Of a stretch of DNA of 64,000 nt, positions 29,162 through 38,661 are shown piece by piece (the first letter of the stretch is position 1; every line of letters begins with the position of its first letter). Position numbers and translations under genes: made by a program. The stretch comes from Aliidiomarina sp. B3213 (GTDB lineage Bacteria; Pseudomonadota; Gammaproteobacteria; Enterobacterales; Alteromonadaceae): assembly GCF_003290085.1 (NCBI RefSeq), contig NZ_QMKJ01000001.1, forward strand, positions 496,001-560,000, in the 5' to 3' direction. The notes beneath the pieces are model-generated. The model made no database searches. It saw nothing but the letters and a program-made list of their open reading frames with translations, and was not told the DNA's origin.

Positions 29162-30121
29162 TTAATATGTAATCAATGCTGAACCCCAAGCGAAACCGCC
29201 GCCAAACGCTTCGAGTAAAACGCGTTGACCACGCTGAATGCGGCCGTCTTTAACGGCAACATCTAAAGCTATTGGGACGGAAGCAGCTGAGGTATTTCCT
29301 GTATAGTCTAACGTTAACACCACTTGTTCCAATGGCATCGACAATTTTTTAGCTGTTGCCTGAATTATTCTGAAATTAGCCTGATGAGGCACCAGCCAGT
29401 CAAGCTCTTCAGGGCTTAAATCATGTTGTTGCAGCGTAGTTTGCACCAATTCCGATAATTTCTGAACCGCAACTTTGAATACTTCGTTACCCTTCATATA
29501 CAACCAAGCTTGTTCTTCTATAGCGTCAGGGCGTCGAGTGGGCAAGTCAGCGCCCAGTAACTCAGCATATTCGCCAGCACAGTATATATGCGTCGAAAGA
29601 ATGCCTGGCTTCTCACTAGCCTCAAGCACAGCAGCACCTGCACCATCGCCAAAAAGTACGATCGTATTGCGATCTTCAGGGTTACAAAGCCGAGACAATA
29701 CGTCACTACCCACGATCAGAATTTTTTTCGCTGCCCCGGTTTTAATATACTGATCGGCAACGCTCATAGCGAACATGAACCCAGCGCATGCTGCAGCCAC
29801 ATCGAACGCCGCAGCATTCTTTGCTCCAATCGCAGCCTGTAGTTCGCAAGCAGCACTTGGGAAGGACTTATCTGCTGAAGTGGTCGCTACAATGACCATA
29901 TCTAGCTCAAGCGCATCAATATTTGCAGAGCGTAATGCATCAGTTGACGCATGAGCCGCCATTGAAACTACGTTTTCATGCGCCTCAGCAATTCTGCGTT
30001 CACGAATACCAGTTCGCTCACGGATCCATTGATCAGAAGTATCTACACGTTGTTCTAATTGTTGGTTGGTTAACCGTTGGGAAGGAAGATAATGACCTGT
30101 GCCAACAATTCTAGTAAACAT
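29162..30121 (-). CDS. fabH: Beta-ketoacyl-ACP synthase III
   Basis: Starts fatty acid synthesis by condensing acetyl-CoA with malonyl-ACP. The 319 residues carry the triad Cys112 ([12 protein letters not shown]), His in [11 protein letters not shown] and Asn in [11 protein letters not shown] start at the ATG behind GAGG, which gives [14 protein letters not shown], matching E. coli FabH; an ATG 12 nt earlier is also possible. Confidence 0.97.
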   Translation of the reverse strand: MFTRIVGTGHYLPSQRLTNQQLEQRVDTSDQWIRERTGIRERRIAEAHENVVSMAAHASTDALRSANIDALELDMVIVATTSADKSFPSAACELQAAIGAKNAAAFDVAAACAGFMFAMSVADQYIKTGAAKKILIVGSDVLSRLCNPEDRNTIVLFGDGAGAAVLEASEKPGILSTHIYCAGEYAELLGADLPTRRPDAIEEQAWLYMKGNEVFKVAVQKLSELVQTTLQQHDLSPEELDWLVPHQANFRIIQATAKKLSMPLEQVVLTLDYTGNTSAASVPIALDVAVKDGRIQRGQRVLLEAFGGGFAWGSALITY

Positions 30122-30154
30122 ATCCAGCCTCATCGTTACCTTCGAGTAATTTGG

Positions 30155-31180
30155 CTAGGACTGCTCTCCTAGCTCTGCTGCAATTTGATCATGAATGCGG
30201 CTGGGTAATTTATTCTCAGCCTCAACTTGAGCCTGCTTTATTGCACTAAAAAATGCTTCTGCAGATGCATTGCCGTGACTCTTTATCACAACACCGCGCA
30301 ATCCTATCAAAGATGCACCGTTATACTGGTCGGGCTTGAGCCATGAGAGTGAGTTTTTTAGGCGTTTATAAACGAATAATGCCAGTAGTTTACTAAACCA
30401 ATGCGTTTTCAACGACTGATTAAGGTTTTCATAAAGAAGTCGAGCCATTCCTTCACAGCTCTTCAATGCAACATTACCTGTGAATCCATCGCACACTATA
30501 ACGTCAGCTTTACCAGCAAATATGTCATTACCTTCAATAAAGCCAACATACTCTATAGCCTGATTTTCTTTTAGCAGTTGCGCTGCATTTTTGACAACGT
30601 CGTTACCCTTGATTTCTTCCTCGCCCATATTGAGTAAAGCAACTCTAGGACGCTTCACACGCGCAACTTCCGTTGCCAGAACCGACCCCATGACCGCGAA
30701 TTGGTGCAAAGTTTCAGCGTCACACTGAGGATTAGCGCCTAAATCGAGTAAAAAGCTTTGATGTCCCTTCTGATTAGGAAGTGGAGCGACCAAGGCAGGT
30801 CGAATAACACCAGGTATGGTCTTCAATTTCAGGTAGGACAACGCCATGAGTGCGCCAGTGTTACCACAACTGACACAAGCGTCGGCATCGTTTTCTGCGA
30901 CAGCGTCAATGGCTAAACGCATTGATGCTTTGGGCTTACTTCGAATACATTGTCCAGGTTTGTCATCCATCTCGATCACTTGAGCACTATGAACAATTTG
31001 ATATCGAGAGGAATACTGGGAAGGAATCGACCGGAGTAATGGCTTGAGTTCTTGCTCATCACCGAACACCAGAAAATGGGTAGTAGGAAACGCTTGCAGC
31101 GCTCGTTTGAGCGCTGCAATTATGATGGCGGGACCTCGGTCACCGCCCATCGCGTCAAGTGCAAGCGTTATAGGACGCAT
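30155..31180 (-). CDS. plsX: Phosphate acyltransferase PlsX
   Basis: Makes acyl-phosphate from acyl-ACP for phospholipid synthesis. The 341 residues have the N-terminal ALDAMGGDRGP, SCGNTGALMALS, LLDLGANPQCDAE and VCDGFTGNVALKSCEG motifs typical of PlsX. It lies five bases after rpmF and ahead of fabH, the standard rpmF-plsX-fabH order that ties lipid precursor supply to ribosome synthesis. Confidence 0.96.
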   Translation of the reverse strand: MRPITLALDAMGGDRGPAIIIAALKRALQAFPTTHFLVFGDEQELKPLLRSIPSQYSSRYQIVHSAQVIEMDDKPGQCIRSKPKASMRLAIDAVAENDADACVSCGNTGALMALSYLKLKTIPGVIRPALVAPLPNQKGHQSFLLDLGANPQCDAETLHQFAVMGSVLATEVARVKRPRVALLNMGEEEIKGNDVVKNAAQLLKENQAIEYVGFIEGNDIFAGKADVIVCDGFTGNVALKSCEGMARLLYENLNQSLKTHWFSKLLALFVYKRLKNSLSWLKPDQYNGASLIGLRGVVIKSHGNASAEAFFSAIKQAQVEAENKLPSRIHDQIAAELGEQS

Positions 31181-31185
31181 GCGAC

Positions 31186-31356
31186 TTATTTAGCGGTAAC
31201 TTGCTTACCTTTGTAGTATCCGTCTGCAGATACGTGGTGACGACGATGCGTTTCACCGCTAGTTTGGTCTACAGACAATGCAGCTCCGTTTAAGCTATCG
31301 TGCGCACGACGCATACCACGCTTAGAACGGGTTTTACGATTTTGTTGTACAGCCAT
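31186..31356 (-). CDS. rpmF: 50S ribosomal protein L32
   Basis: A 56-residue basic protein beginning [20 protein letters not shown] and ending [10 protein letters not shown], the L32 family pattern. The ATG follows AGGAG at suitable spacing. It stands between yceD and plsX as in E. coli; the gene is too short for ordinary ORF cut-offs and was read directly from the sequence. Confidence 0.97.
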   Translation of the reverse strand: MAVQQNRKTRSKRGMRRAHDSLNGAALSVDQTSGETHRRHHVSADGYYKGKQVTAK

Positions 31357-31375
31357 TAGAGTTCTCCTGGTACAG

Positions 31376-31894
31376 TTATTTCTTTAACTTTTGTAACACC
31401 GCAAACGGATTGGGTTTATCTTCCTCTTTCGGAAGCTCACCGAATGTCATGGTATTACGATCAATTCTGCAATCTTCTTCAGCATGCATTGCAACCAGCG
31501 GCAGTGCGAGAATTAACTCATCTTCAACGATTTGATGAAGGTTTAACTCTCCAAACTCGTTTAATTCCACTGGGTCGTAATGCTCAGGCAAATCTTCAGC
31601 TTTCACTTTCTGATTGACTGGTGCATATCGAAATTCACATGTAACCGGTACATCCATATTTTCACCACATCGCTGACAAGCAACTACCACCGTTGTTTCG
31701 GCAGTACCGTGAATGAAAACTAGGTTCTGTTCGTCACGATCAAATGTAAGGCATACGTCTGCCTCACCTTTTATTTCGAGTGACACATCCTGCAGTCTCT
31801 CAAGAGAAGCCGTTGGTACTTCACCATTATAGCTTAATCTCTTCGTTGCACTGCGTATTGGATCGACCGTTACGGGTATTCTAACCTTTTGCAT
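31376..31894 (-). CDS. yceD: YceD/DUF177 family 23S rRNA accumulation protein
   Basis: A 172-residue DUF177 protein, needed in plants and E. coli for normal 23S rRNA accumulation. Signatures: [14 protein letters not shown] start, [44 protein letters not shown] and the end [12 protein letters not shown]. The start is set by the close match to E. coli YceD; a longer frame adds 37 residues without family support. No Shine-Dalgarno is evident. It leads the rpmF-plsX-fab cluster and is divergent from maf. Confidence 0.92.
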   Translation of the reverse strand: MQKVRIPVTVDPIRSATKRLSYNGEVPTASLERLQDVSLEIKGEADVCLTFDRDEQNLVFIHGTAETTVVVACQRCGENMDVPVTCEFRYAPVNQKVKAEDLPEHYDPVELNEFGELNLHQIVEDELILALPLVAMHAEEDCRIDRNTMTFGELPKEEDKPNPFAVLQKLKK

Positions 31895-31998
31895 AGCGCG
31901 CGAATAATACTGATTGTCGCTTTCATAGTCAAAGGAAATTGCGAAATATAAGCTATTTATGTCATTCTTTTCGCCTATATGGAAAAAGGATAAATGCT

Positions 31999-32613
31999 GT
32001 GCCAACTACACAACAACCTCTTATTGTTTTAGCTTCTAGTTCACCTTTTAGAAAAGCATTGTTAAAAACCCTCGGTTTAGCTTTCGAAACCTACTCACCT
32101 GACATCGATGAAACACCTCTTGAGCATGAAGACCCGAAAGAGTTGGTGCTGAGGCTCGCAGCTGCAAAAGCACATAAAGTAGCAGCGGTTTACCCTAACG
32201 CCATTATAATAGCGTCAGATCAAGTCGCTGTTTGCGAAGGCAAAATACTAGGTAAGCCAGGAAACCACGAAAACGCATTAAAGCAGTTGTCTCTTTTTCA
32301 AGGTAAACGAGTTAGCTTCTTTACCAGTCTCACTGTCTTAAACAGCGAAACCAAAGAACAAGAGAGCGATATTGATGAGGTCGAGGTTACTTTCAGGACT
32401 CGTTCTCAAAAAGAACTCGAGCATTACATAAAGCAGGAACAACCATTTAACTGTGCGGGAAGCTTTAAATGTGAAGGGTTAGGCATTAGCCTTTTCGAGA
32501 AAATAGAGTCGAGCGACCCCAACAGTCTAATCGGGCTACCCTTGATAAAACTTACAACAATGCTTGAGCACGCTGGCGTGAGCTATTTACACTTTCGATC
32601 CAGTCATGAATAG
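31999..32613 (+). CDS. yceF: Maf-family nucleotide pyrophosphatase (YceF type)
   Basis: House-cleaning nucleoside triphosphate pyrophosphatase; YceF-type Maf proteins prefer 7-methyl-GTP. The 204 residues show LASSSPFRKALL near the start, SPDIDETPLEHEDP, ASDQVAVCEG with the catalytic aspartate, and CAGSFKCEGLGISLFEKIE. I use a GTG start with AAGGA 8 nt upstream; the longer ATG reading adds 20 residues overlapping the promoter region. The 3' end overlaps the convergent HAD gene by 62 nt. Confidence 0.93.
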   Translation: MPTTQQPLIVLASSSPFRKALLKTLGLAFETYSPDIDETPLEHEDPKELVLRLAAAKAHKVAAVYPNAIIIASDQVAVCEGKILGKPGNHENALKQLSLFQGKRVSFFTSLTVLNSETKEQESDIDEVEVTFRTRSQKELEHYIKQEQPFNCAGSFKCEGLGISLFEKIESSDPNSLIGLPLIKLTTMLEHAGVSYLHFRSSHE

Positions 32614-33253
32614 TGCTCTCGACGTCATCGAAAGTATGGCAAAGACCGAATGGACTCTCCGCATTTAAAGTATGTGCGTCGTGAACACCGAATGTAACGC
32701 CTAATGACTTTATTCCCGCATTATTAGCCATGCGTAAATCGTGTTTAGAGTCACCGATCATAAGCGTGTCTTGGATATCTGCCCCCTGCTCTGCCATAAG
32801 GTCCTTTAACATAGCAGGGTTCGGCTTTGAAGGAGCTTCAGAGGCACAGCGAGAATTCACAAAATAGCGTTCTGTTCCTGTCTCTTCCCAAACACGTAAT
32901 AAACCAGGTCGGGCTTTCCCTGTAGCTACTGCGAGCGGAAACCCTTGTTTATGAAGACGCTGCAAAAGCTCTGTAGCACCATCAAACATCGGGCTCGGTG
33001 TAGTATCAGCATCTATATAGTAATGTCTGTAGATATCTATTAACGCGGTTTGTTCTGCTTTGTCGTAACAGTCAAAAAGCACTTCAAGCGCTACCGGCAA
33101 ACTTAAGCCAATAATGTCTCGTGTAGCTTGTTCGGTAGGCACGGGTAATCGAGCATCGGCGGCCATTTTTTGCATACAAGAAACGATTCTAGGGATGGAG
33201 TCCATTAAGGTTCCATCCCAGTCGAATATAATAAACGGTTTGACTGAGCTCAT
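32552..33253 (-). CDS. HAD-IA family hydrolase, phosphoglycolate-phosphatase-like
   Basis: A 233-residue haloacid dehalogenase family phosphatase with motif I IFDWDGTLMDS, motif II ATGK, motif III Lys in SKPNPAML and motif IV MIGDSKHDLRMANNAG. The DWDGT variant of motif I is typical of the phosphatase found next to rluC in many gammaproteobacteria. Substrate is not known. It begins 6 nt after rluC stops and so is in one operon with it; the 3' end runs 62 nt into maf on the other strand. Confidence 0.88.
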   Translation of the reverse strand: MSSVKPFIIFDWDGTLMDSIPRIVSCMQKMAADARLPVPTEQATRDIIGLSLPVALEVLFDCYDKAEQTALIDIYRHYYIDADTTPSPMFDGATELLQRLHKQGFPLAVATGKARPGLLRVWEETGTERYFVNSRCASEAPSKPNPAMLKDLMAEQGADIQDTLMIGDSKHDLRMANNAGIKSLGVTFGVHDAHTLNAESPFGLCHTFDDVESTIHDWIESVNSSRQRAQALL

Positions 33254-33258
33254 TCTGC

Positions 33259-34215
33259 TTAACCTGTTTTTCTAAACGACTTTAAAACGCGCTCTAGTTC
33301 ATCGTCTAAAGGCGCTGATAACCGCATTGTTGTCTCCGTTTTAGGATGTATAAATGCAATTTCGTGTGCATGTAAAAATAAACGCTTCAAACCATGTTGT
33401 TCTGCAATATGCACAAATCTAGGATCGCCGTACTTGTCATCTCCAGCTATCGGGTTGCCTGCATGCTGGGTGTGTACCCGGATTTGGTGAGTTCGTCCCG
33501 TAACGGGTTCACAGGCAATCAAGGTTGCTTGCCCAAACTTCTCAACTACACCAAACTTTGTTTTAGACGGTTTACCTTCTCTATCAACACGAACAACCCG
33601 TTCGCCCGACTTGAGTGTGTTTTTCTTTAGAGGGGACTCTACTGTTTTCTTGTTTTTAGACCATGTACCCGCAACTAATGCGAGGTATTTTTTTTCAACC
33701 GTTTTGTCGCGTAACTGTTTATGCAGTTCGCGCAGCGCTGACCGTTTCTTTGCAACCAATATTATTCCAGAGGTGTCTCTGTCGATACGATGTACAAGCT
33801 CAAGAAACTTTTGTTGCGGACGAAGGCTTCGAAGTCCTTCAATTAAACCGAACTTTAGGCCCGAACCGCCATGCACTGCTAAACCCGACGGCTTATTGAC
33901 AACGAGCAACGAGTCATCCTCGAACAATATATACGACTCAAGCTGAGCAATAACTTCTAATTTGGGATTTGGCGTGTCCGCCCTCTCTGCAACTTTTACA
34001 GGAGGAACACGTATTTGATCATTAGCTTTTAATTTATAGTCCGGCTTAATGCGTCCTTTATTTACACGAACCTCACCTTTGCGAATAATTCTGTAAATAT
34101 AACTCTTCGGCACGCCTTTTAGCCTAGACAACAAATAATTATCTAGACGTTGGCCGCTTTCATCGTCCTGGACTTCATGCCAGGAAACCTTGTTATATGG
34201 ATTCTGTTCACTCAT
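33259..34215 (-). CDS. rluC: 23S rRNA pseudouridine synthase (955/2504/2580)
   Basis: Converts three uridines of 23S rRNA to pseudouridine. The 318 residues combine an S4 RNA-binding domain (about 18-75; SRLKGVPKSYIYRIIRKGEV, in part) with the RluA-type catalytic domain, catalytic Asp in HRIDRDTSGI, and the motif VTGRTHQIRVH. It is divergent from rne, the conserved rluC/rne arrangement of Enterobacteria and Vibrio. Confidence 0.95.
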   Translation of the reverse strand: MSEQNPYNKVSWHEVQDDESGQRLDNYLLSRLKGVPKSYIYRIIRKGEVRVNKGRIKPDYKLKANDQIRVPPVKVAERADTPNPKLEVIAQLESYILFEDDSLLVVNKPSGLAVHGGSGLKFGLIEGLRSLRPQQKFLELVHRIDRDTSGIILVAKKRSALRELHKQLRDKTVEKKYLALVAGTWSKNKKTVESPLKKNTLKSGERVVRVDREGKPSKTKFGVVEKFGQATLIACEPVTGRTHQIRVHTQHAGNPIAGDDKYGDPRFVHIAEQHGLKRLFLHAHEIAFIHPKTETTMRLSAPLDDELERVLKSFRKTG

Positions 34216-34335
34216 AGAAAAATTATATCACGCAGTCCCCTACCTTTACCTCTATTTTAAATATGTTTCTGGCTTGTTTTTTGCAGTTAAAAAATGCGAC
34301 AATAGTTGTGCAAAACCATTTAGATGGTTAACGCG

Positions 34336-34624
34336 TTGACTTTTAGTCCGCGAAAAGATTTTAACCAGCGGCAGCACTGACGAAAAGCGAATACGCTTGT
34401 TTTAGTTCAGCAGAAATTACTGTAAAACGTGAGACCAATGTCCACGGGTTACATGCGCAAGGCCAATGCCTGTGCAGTAGGAATGAGAAAGCAGAAAAGA
34501 TATGTAAAAAGCCGGTAATTACGAGCAAACTCGTAATCGAAGGGCCGGTTTTATTCGTTGACAAAACAAAGTGTTATAAGCAGTTCAGTGTTGTGGCGTT
34601 TTACTAATTAAAATGAGTCACAAT
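34336..34624 (+). promoter_or_regulatory. rne promoter candidate and long structured leader
   Basis: The 409-bp rluC/rne gap has no gene. TTGACT (34336-34341) with TTTTAA (34359-34364) at 17 nt is a fair promoter. The implied leader of about 250 nt ends in a strong hairpin: ATTACGAG/CTCGTAAT (34518-34537, loop CAAA) inside an outer AGCCGG/CCGGTT stem (about 34509-34551) with an asymmetric internal loop and a following T-run. Long structured leaders are known to let RNase E control its own mRNA in enteric bacteria. Position and architecture fit; sequence homology to the enteric element is only suggestive. Confidence 0.5.
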
Positions 34625-37420
34625 ATGAAAAGAATGCTAATTAATGCCACGCAGCAAGAAGAATTGCGTGTAGCGTTGGTAGACGGCCAACGCCTTTATG
34701 ACCTAGACATTGAAAGCCCAGGTCACGAACAAAAAAAAGCAAATATCTATAAAGGCACAATCACCCGCGTTGAACCCAGTTTAGAAGCCGCTTTTGTTGA
34801 TTACGGTGCAGAACGCCATGGCTTCCTCCCTCTTAAAGAAATTGCCAAGTCTTACTTCCCTGCTGATTATAAAATTAATGGCCGCCCAAACATCAAAGAT
34901 GTGGTTAAAGAAGGTCAGGAAGTTATCGTTCAAATCGATAAGGAAGAACGTGGCCAAAAAGGTGCTGCACTCACTACCTTTATTTCATTAGCAGGTAGTT
35001 ACCTAGTTTTAATGCCGAACAACCCACGTGCGGGTGGTATTTCTCGCCGCATCGAGGGTGAAGAGCGCACACAGCTAAAAGAAGCAATGGCTGACTTGCG
35101 CGTTCCGAACGGAATGGGCTTAATTGTTCGTACAGCTGGCGTAGGTAAGTCTGCTGAAGAATTAGCATGGGACTTAAAAGTACTTATTCATCATTGGGAA
35201 GCCATTGAAGAAGCTGCGTCGAGCCGCCCAGCTCCGTTCTTAATTCATCAAGAAAGTAACGTTATTTTCCGTGCGATTCGTGACTATTTACGTCGAGACA
35301 TTGGTGAAATTCTGATTGATGATGAGAACATCTACGCTCAAACTCTTGAGCATATCAAAATTGTACGCCCAGACTTTTTGCAGCGCGCAAAAATGTATAA
35401 AGGTGATGTTCCTTTATTTAATCACTATCAAATTGAAAGCCAAATTGAGTCGGCTTTTGAGCGTGAAGTACGACTACCTTCAGGTGGTTCAATTTCTATC
35501 GACCCAACCGAAGCATTAACTTCTATCGACATTAACTCTGCGCGCGCAACAAAAGGCGGAGACATCGAAGAAACGGCTTTCCAAACCAACCTTGAAGCTG
35601 CGGACGAAATCGCGCGTCAACTTCGTCTACGTGATGTGGGTGGCCTGATTGTTATCGACTTCATCGATATGACACCGATGAAGCACCAACGTGAAGTAGA
35701 AAACAGATTACGTGAAGCGTTAAAGCAAGACCGTGCACGCGTTCAAGTTACTCGCATTTCACGTTTCGGCCTTCTTGAAATGTCACGTCAAAGATTACGT
35801 CCTTCGCTTGGCGAGTCAGCTAACCATGTTTGTCCTCGTTGTAGTGGACAAGGCACGATACGTAGTAACGAGTCTATTGCCCTTTCCATTCTTCGCTTAA
35901 TTGAAGAAGAAGCGTTGAAAGACAATACAGGACAAGTAATGGCACAAGTACCTGTGTCGGTTGCAACGTACCTGCTTAATGAAAAACGGTTACCTATTCA
36001 ACAAATTGAAAAGCGTAATAAAACAAGCATCATTATCATCCCGAATCAGCATCTCGACACGCCTCACTTTGAAGTCGTTCGTATTCGTAAAGATGAAATG
36101 AGCCAGAACCAAAGCTTTGAGCTTATACAAAAAGCTCCAGTACAAAGTGTTGAGATTTCTCAACCTTCACCGAAGGCTAGTGAGAAACCAGCACTTAAAC
36201 AGATGGTTGCCCCTGAAGCAGCTCCTGCTCCAACGGTTAAAACTTCTAACGAACCTTCTTTGGTTTCGAAAATTGCGAAGTGGTTGAAGTCTCTATTTGC
36301 TAGTGACGAACCGAAAAAGCCTGCGAAAAACACACGAAACGGTCAACGCAACAACCGTAACCAGGGTTCATCGAACAACCGTAACCGTAACAATCAACGT
36401 CGTGGGAACCGCAATAACCAGCGTAACCAAGAGCGTGGCCAAGAACGCAATAATAATGCGCAAGAGCGCAAGAATTCGAAGTCTCAAGACGATAGCGCAA
36501 CCCAGAATAAATCGAACCAAGAGAACCGTAATCGTCGTAACCGTAGACGCAAGCCGCAGCAGGAAAAGCAAGACAATGGTCAAGCTACGCAAAATAACAA
36601 GCAGCAAGAGTCTATACCTGCTCAACGCCGTCAACGTAGAGATCTAAAAAGCTCGGTGCGTGTGAAAACAGACGCGAAGGTTTCTGAAGAAGAAAACCAA
36701 AATACAGTAGTAGCTCCAGTAGATACTCAAGAAGTAACTAAGAACGAGCAGCCGGTAGCGACTAAACACAAAGAAGAGCAAACTCCTGTTGTAGAAAACA
36801 CTGCAGAAACCCCGGCAACACCGAAAGCTGAGAAAACGGCCGAGCAAGCGTCACCTGAAACAGAAGCTTCAAATGGTGACGATACCTCAGTTAACAGCGA
36901 AAGTAGTGCCGTAGAGCCATCAGCGGAACAAGAGCCGTCAGCGAAAGAGCAACCTTCAGTTAACGAAGAAGCTCCAAAGAGTGAAGAGTCTGTGACCGAC
37001 GAATCTTCTTCTGAAGAAGCAGTAGCTGATAAAGTAGAGGCAGATGCTGTTGAAGAAACCGTGGAAGAAGCACCTTCAACACAGGAAGTTTCACCAGCAA
37101 AAGAAGAGGAAATCGCTCAACCTCAAGCGGAAGAAGCTGCAAATTCAGATGCTGAGCAAGAAATCACGGTCGAAGCAGAAAAGCCAAAAGCCAAAACTAA
37201 AGCTAAACCGAAAGCGCAAACTAAGGCGAAAGGTATTCACTTTACGTTTGCTGAAATGGCTAAAGCCCCTGCAGGCGAAATTTCTGCAGACATTGCAGCA
37301 CTACAAGCAATGCCTGCTTCAGCACGAGCAGAAATTCAGCATAGCGGCAAAGTAGCAGGCGTTAACACCCCTACTTCAAAAGCTTACGCAGACATGCAAG
37401 CGTGTCCTAGCCAAGAATAA
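34625..37420 (+). CDS. rne: Ribonuclease E
   Basis: Essential endoribonuclease and degradosome scaffold. The 931 residues start [21 protein letters not shown] exactly as in E. coli (shown in part); an ATG 12 nt upstream is less likely. Order: S1 domain (about 36-118), RNase H/5' sensor region, DNase I-like domain with the catalytic aspartates ([24 protein letters not shown]), Zn-link CPRCSGQG, and a disordered C-terminal half. In the latter are an amphipathic membrane-targeting helix [18 protein letters not shown] (about residue 545), an Asn/Arg-rich RNA-binding tract (about 565-680), acidic Glu/Ala/Pro stretches, and a terminal [14 protein letters not shown] element that may bind PNPase. Confidence 0.97.
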   Translation: MKRMLINATQQEELRVALVDGQRLYDLDIESPGHEQKKANIYKGTITRVEPSLEAAFVDYGAERHGFLPLKEIAKSYFPADYKINGRPNIKDVVKEGQEVIVQIDKEERGQKGAALTTFISLAGSYLVLMPNNPRAGGISRRIEGEERTQLKEAMADLRVPNGMGLIVRTAGVGKSAEELAWDLKVLIHHWEAIEEAASSRPAPFLIHQESNVIFRAIRDYLRRDIGEILIDDENIYAQTLEHIKIVRPDFLQRAKMYKGDVPLFNHYQIESQIESAFEREVRLPSGGSISIDPTEALTSIDINSARATKGGDIEETAFQTNLEAADEIARQLRLRDVGGLIVIDFIDMTPMKHQREVENRLREALKQDRARVQVTRISRFGLLEMSRQRLRPSLGESANHVCPRCSGQGTIRSNESIALSILRLIEEEALKDNTGQVMAQVPVSVATYLLNEKRLPIQQIEKRNKTSIIIIPNQHLDTPHFEVVRIRKDEMSQNQSFELIQKAPVQSVEISQPSPKASEKPALKQMVAPEAAPAPTVKTSNEPSLVSKIAKWLKSLFASDEPKKPAKNTRNGQRNNRNQGSSNNRNRNNQRRGNRNNQRNQERGQERNNNAQERKNSKSQDDSATQNKSNQENRNRRNRRRKPQQEKQDNGQATQNNKQQESIPAQRRQRRDLKSSVRVKTDAKVSEEENQNTVVAPVDTQEVTKNEQPVATKHKEEQTPVVENTAETPATPKAEKTAEQASPETEASNGDDTSVNSESSAVEPSAEQEPSAKEQPSVNEEAPKSEESVTDESSSEEAVADKVEADAVEETVEEAPSTQEVSPAKEEEIAQPQAEEAANSDAEQEITVEAEKPKAKTKAKPKAQTKAKGIHFTFAEMAKAPAGEISADIAALQAMPASARAEIQHSGKVAGVNTPTSKAYADMQACPSQE

Positions 37421-37434
37421 TACGTCTTAAAAAG

Positions 37435-37471
37435 AAGCCTCGGCTCCCAACTTTGGGGTCGAGGCTTTTTT
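37435..37471 (+). terminator. Terminator after rne
   Basis: AAGCCTCG/CGAGGCTT arms with an inner CCC/GGG pairing, followed by TTTTTT. Strong in the plus direction. Confidence 0.9.
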
Positions 37472-37482
37472 ATGTGGCATAC

Positions 37483-37890
37483 CTACAAGACGATACGTTC
37501 CCGATTAGCGTTTAAAGTTCGCACGCCCAAACCTCGCACTTCTAAAAGTTGCTCGATATCTGAAAACCCACCTAAACGCTCGCGAAGTTCGATAATAGCT
37601 TGAGCGCGAGTTGAACCAACACCTTTAAGCTTTTTAGCTAACTCCATCGCGTTGGCGGTATTAATGTTTACAGTTTCAGTGACATCGTTCTCAGCACGTA
37701 ACCGATGCATCGAAACATAAGGCGTTAATTTACTGACCTTTTGTTTCACTTCCTGCATTTGCTTAGACTGGCTTTTGAGGTCTGCTAAAGAGTTTTTAGC
37801 AGAATCTTGCAGTGTTTCAGCATGAGCAGGGCCTGCAAAAACAAGAACGGACGATAGAATGGGAATAAGAAAACGAATAGGTTTAAACAT
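37483..37890 (-). CDS. comEA: ComEA-like periplasmic helix-hairpin-helix protein
   Basis: A 135-residue secreted protein: signal peptide with cleavage after PAHA (near residue 24), a coiled-coil-like polar linker (DLKSQSKQMQEVKQKVSK), and a C-terminal double helix-hairpin-helix domain (VNINTANAMELAKKLKGVG, then FSDIEQLLEVRGLG). ComEA proteins bind incoming DNA in the periplasm during natural transformation; the linker is longer than in the shortest Vibrio forms. It follows pyrF at the end of the supraoperon, with its own SD (AGGAG) and a hairpin leader at 37906-37934. A role in DNA uptake is likely but not proven by context. Confidence 0.85.
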   Translation of the reverse strand: MFKPIRFLIPILSSVLVFAGPAHAETLQDSAKNSLADLKSQSKQMQEVKQKVSKLTPYVSMHRLRAENDVTETVNINTANAMELAKKLKGVGSTRAQAIIELRERLGGFSDIEQLLEVRGLGVRTLNANRERIVL

Positions 37891-37905
37891 ATATGCTCCT
37901 TTTAA

Positions 37906-37934
37906 GTAACCGTTGCTTCCTATGCAACGGTTAC
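37906..37934 (-). promoter_or_regulatory. Hairpin with AGGA loop in the comEA leader
   Basis: A perfect 11-bp stem (GTAACCGTTGC / GCAACGGTTAC) with loop ATAGGAA on the minus strand, ending 4 nt before the AAAAGGAG ribosome-binding site of comEA. No T-run follows, so it is not an ordinary terminator. An exposed GGA in a loop next to an SD resembles CsrA/RsmA sites; that reading is inference. Confidence 0.4.
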
Positions 37935-37971
37935 AGTATAGCGAGGAGCTCTGTAAATGCTTGAGTTTGGA

Positions 37972-38661
37972 TTAGGATATTTGCTGGTTAATTGCTGAAA
38001 TTAGTTCCGCGGGCGCGTCCGACTCTCGAATGGGTCTTCCTATCACTAAATAATCAGACCCCGCCTCCATAGCTGCTTTTGGAGTCAAAACGCGTGTTTG
38101 GTCGTTAGCCGCGCTGCCTTCAGGTCGAATACCTGGTGTAACGAGTTTAAATGAGTTCCCTAACTCCCCTTTGAGCAGCCTAGCTTCCTCTGCAGAGCAC
38201 ACAACGCCGTCTAACCCAGAGTTTTTAGTGAGTCGCGCTAGGTGTAATACTTGTTCCTGCAACGGTACGGAAACATTAAGCGAATGAACTTCGGCTTCAC
38301 TCATGCTCGTCAATACCGTTACGGCTGTTAATAGTGGCCGTTGCTCTCCATATGGCTCCAATGCTTCCCGTGCCGCGCGCATCATACGCTCTCCACCGGA
38401 AGCGTGAACATTCACCATCCAAACCCCCAATTCGGCACTTGCACGAACTGCACCTGCAACGGTATTAGGGATGTCGTGAAATTTAAGGTCTAAAAAAACA
38501 TCAAATCCTCTAGCTACAAGTTCTTTCACCAACTCAGGACCAGCTGATGTAAAAAGCTCTTTACCTACTTTTACGCGACATGTATCAGGATCTAACTTAT
38601 CTGCAAATGCCAATGCGTCGATAGGATTAGGAAAGTCTAGAGCGACAATTACTTCTTTCAT
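37972..38661 (-). CDS. pyrF: Orotidine 5'-phosphate decarboxylase
   Basis: Last step of UMP synthesis. The 229 residues contain [12 protein letters not shown], the catalytic [27 protein letters not shown] and [14 protein letters not shown], and [10 protein letters not shown]. The ATG shares a base with the lapB stop (TAATG), the same lapB-pyrF coupling as yciM-pyrF in E. coli. Confidence 0.97.
   Translation of the reverse strand: MKEVIVALDFPNPIDALAFADKLDPDTCRVKVGKELFTSAGPELVKELVARGFDVFLDLKFHDIPNTVAGAVRASAELGVWMVNVHASGGERMMRAAREALEPYGEQRPLLTAVTVLTSMSEAEVHSLNVSVPLQEQVLHLARLTKNSGLDGVVCSAEEARLLKGELGNSFKLVTPGIRPEGSAANDQTRVLTPKAAMEAGSDYLVIGRPIRESDAPAELISAINQQIS

Noticed and set aside
34613-34624. 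Upstream ATG of rne (adds MSHN)
   Set aside because: E. coli rne also has an in-frame-looking ATG in this place, but the protein begins at MKRMLINA; neither ATG has a good SD.
36297-36647. A 116-codon reading frame inside rne
   Set aside because: It is a shifted frame of the low-complexity Asn/Arg tract; composition is explained by the repeat-like codons of RNase E and there is no ribosome-binding site or family match.
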